Below, one piece after another: positions 33,015 to 34,181 of a DNA stretch of 34,181 nucleotides. The position numbers and the translations under genes were made by a program. Location: positions 1 through 34,181 of the forward strand of contig UQNU01000018.1 of assembly GCA_900542555.1 (NCBI GenBank), in the 5' to 3' direction. The notes under the pieces are model-generated. The model had not been told where the DNA came from and searched no databases. It saw nothing but the letters and a program-made list of their open reading frames with translations. This DNA is from an uncultured Collinsella sp. Lineage in GTDB: Bacteria > Actinomycetota > Coriobacteriia > Coriobacteriales > Coriobacteriaceae. Numbering within the stretch: position 1 is the first letter of the stretch; each line of letters opens with the position of its first letter.

Positions 33015-33824
33015 CTATTGTGCCTGCGCGTTCATGAAAACCAGGGTGTTTTTGTCTGAAAGCTCGGGGATGTGCCGATAGCCGATGTTGAATGCGGTAA
33101 GTTCGCTTGCATCTTCGAGCTTGTTTTCTGCCATCCACCGCACCATGGAGCCGCGCGCCTTTTTGCTGGCGGTCGACCGTTGGATGGGCTTCCCGTTGCG
33201 GATACCCTCGCCAAAGAGGCATGTGACGGCCGTGGCGTCGTCCGCGAGGTGGGGCAGAACGGCTTTGGCATACTCTACGCTGGCGAGGTTGACGATCGTG
33301 GTGTTTGAGCCTGCCGGGGCGATAGCCCGCGCGAGCTTGTCGCCCCAAAACGCGTAGAGGTCTCGGGCATCGTCGACGGAAAGCTTCGCGCCCATCTCCA
33401 GCCGATACGGTTCGACGGCATGAAAGGGACGAACGCACCCGTAGAGGCCGGAGAGGATCCAGAGATGGTTTTGCAGCCATGCGAGCTGTGCGGCATCCAT
33501 GACCTCGGGCGCCATGCTTTGGTATTGGATGCCGTGGTAGGACATGACGGCGGGGGAGATTCGACGCGCGATATCGGGATCGGCGAGGTCGGCATCGCTC
33601 AGGACGGGCATAAATTCGTGAAGCGTATCCAGGCACGTTGTAAGCAGCCTGTCGCTCACGTTCCAAAGAGCCTGAAGACCTGCCGCGCCATCCTCGCTCT
33701 CGATACTCAGGAGTGCCTGGTGGAGCCGGGCCGTCTGATGTGCAAAAGGCGGTATGCCCAAAACGTCAAAGGCATCTTGAGCTGTCCGCATCTGTTTGGC
33801 GGGTGAAACGATGACCTGGAGCAT
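33015..33824 (-). CDS. yaaA: YaaA/DUF328 peroxide-stress family protein
   Basis: The 269-aa protein is a member of the YaaA (UPF0246) family; in E. coli YaaA lowers free iron during peroxide stress and binds DNA. The N-terminal VIVSPAKQM, the central LSGLYGCVRPFHAVEPYRLE and the late SKKARGSMVRWM blocks are diagnostic. AGGAGAG precedes the ATG. It converges on the 32476 gene with only 23 bp between stops and no visible terminator there. Confidence 0.93.
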   Translation of the reverse strand: MLQVIVSPAKQMRTAQDAFDVLGIPPFAHQTARLHQALLSIESEDGAAGLQALWNVSDRLLTTCLDTLHEFMPVLSDADLADPDIARRISPAVMSYHGIQYQSMAPEVMDAAQLAWLQNHLWILSGLYGCVRPFHAVEPYRLEMGAKLSVDDARDLYAFWGDKLARAIAPAGSNTTIVNLASVEYAKAVLPHLADDATAVTCLFGEGIRNGKPIQRSTASKKARGSMVRWMAENKLEDASELTAFNIGYRHIPELSDKNTLVFMNAQAQ

Positions 33825-33839
33825 GAACTCTCCTCTGCC

Positions 33840-33911
33840 AAAAAGAAGTTGCGGTGGAATGCGGTCTGCGCGGGCCGGTTGAAGGCCAGGTTAGTCCGTA
33901 TTCCACCGCAA
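33840..33911 (-). terminator. Terminator of the M18 aminopeptidase gene
   Basis: On the - strand a 16-bp stem (33911-33896 with 33864-33849, one G-U pair) encloses a loop containing its own GGCC/GGCC pair, and CTTCTTTTT follows (33848-33840). It ends the aminopeptidase transcript before yaaA. The CCACCGCAA core is shared with the hairpin at 29901-29945. Confidence 0.8.
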
Positions 33912-33950
33912 GTTATAAAGGGCTGGTTTGGTGCGCCTTACGAGGGTTTG

Positions 33951-34154
33951 CTAGGCGCGTTCGAGGAAGGCTTTGTAGCCGCGGTAGGCCTCGTAGATAT
34001 CGGCCTTGTTGGCGACCTCCCACAGGGCGTGCATGGACAGGACGGCAACGCCGGAGTCGATGACGTTCATGCCGTACTTGGCCATGATGTAGGCGATGGT
34101 GCCGCCGCCACCAGCGTTGACGCGGCCGAGCTCGCAGGTCTGGAAGTCCACGCC
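33951..34154 (-). CDS. M18 family aminopeptidase, 3' end only
   Basis: Only the last 67 codons are present; the gene runs off the contig end. The segment shows RVNAGGGGTIAYIMAKYGM, the metal-ligand region VLSMHALWEV and the ending IYEAYRGYKAFLERA, all typical of the C-terminus of M18 (aspartyl-type) metallo-aminopeptidases. Such enzymes are cytoplasmic and remove N-terminal residues, often acidic, using zinc. MYKRQ before GVDFQ in a naive translation is adapter, not protein. Confidence 0.88.
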   Translation of the reverse strand, partial: GVDFQTCELGRVNAGGGGTIAYIMAKYGMNVIDSGVAVLSMHALWEVANKADIYEAYRGYKAFLERA

Positions 34155-34181
34155 CTGTCTCTTATACACATCTGACGCTGC
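34155..34181 (+). other. Untrimmed Nextera i5-side adapter
   Basis: The 19-bp Tn5 mosaic end in reverse complement occupies 34155-34173 and the start of the i5-side Nextera tag 34174-34181. It is library DNA and truncates the M18 gene artificially. Confidence 0.97.

Overview
The window is one assembled contig from a high-GC Gram-positive bacterium. Its gene set points to a gut Coriobacteriia member, most likely Collinsella or a close relative: an actinobacterial-style division cluster without ftsA but with sepF and divIVA, a short-form ThiC with a C-x2-C-x3-C site, and strongly GC-ending codons. The genus is an inference from protein flavour, not a database result. Both ends carry untrimmed Nextera adapter sequence (1-49 and 34155-34181), so they are library or assembly ends rather than biological boundaries.

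Region 1 (50-23842, all + strand) is a long division and cell-wall (dcw) cluster. A promoter with tandem G-rich repeats (probable MraZ operator) leads into mraZ, rsmH, an ftsL-like gene, ftsI, murF, mraY, murD, ftsW, murG, murC, murB, ftsQ and ftsZ. A strong terminator follows ftsZ. The ylm-type tail comes next (pgeF, yggS, sepF, yggT, divIVA), but it is split by a complete phosphate-import cassette, pstS-pstC-pstA-pstB-phoU, placed between pgeF and yggS and joined to pgeF by an ATGA overlap. murE, ddl and ftsA are absent from the cluster. yggT has no ATG, GTG or TTG where its N-terminus must be and appears to start at ATC.

Region 2 (23843-26760, mostly - strand) holds a small nitroreductase, a conspicuous 117-bp MITE-like inverted-repeat element, a PhoU-like DUF47 gene and a low-affinity Pit phosphate transporter. 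The window therefore carries both phosphate uptake systems, each with its own PhoU-type partner. The nitroreductase leader and the 5' half of its gene are very C-poor on the coding strand, unlike everything around them.

Region 3 (26761-29945, + strand) has a small unrecognised protein, a Bax-inhibitor-1 family membrane protein, a PARG-like TIGR02452 protein whose signature reads Q-E-A instead of Q-E-E, and a GDSL/SGNH hydrolase. Most are separated by clear intrinsic terminators, so they look like single-gene units.

Region 4 (29946-34154) is thiamine synthesis on the - strand (thiC under a TPP riboswitch, then thiD behind its own likely promoter), a divergent single-pass membrane protein on +, then yaaA and the 3' end of an M18 aminopeptidase on -. 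No tRNA, rRNA, CRISPR array, prophage or transposase gene was seen. Start codons were chosen by ribosome-binding sites and family N-termini; several differ from the longest open frame.
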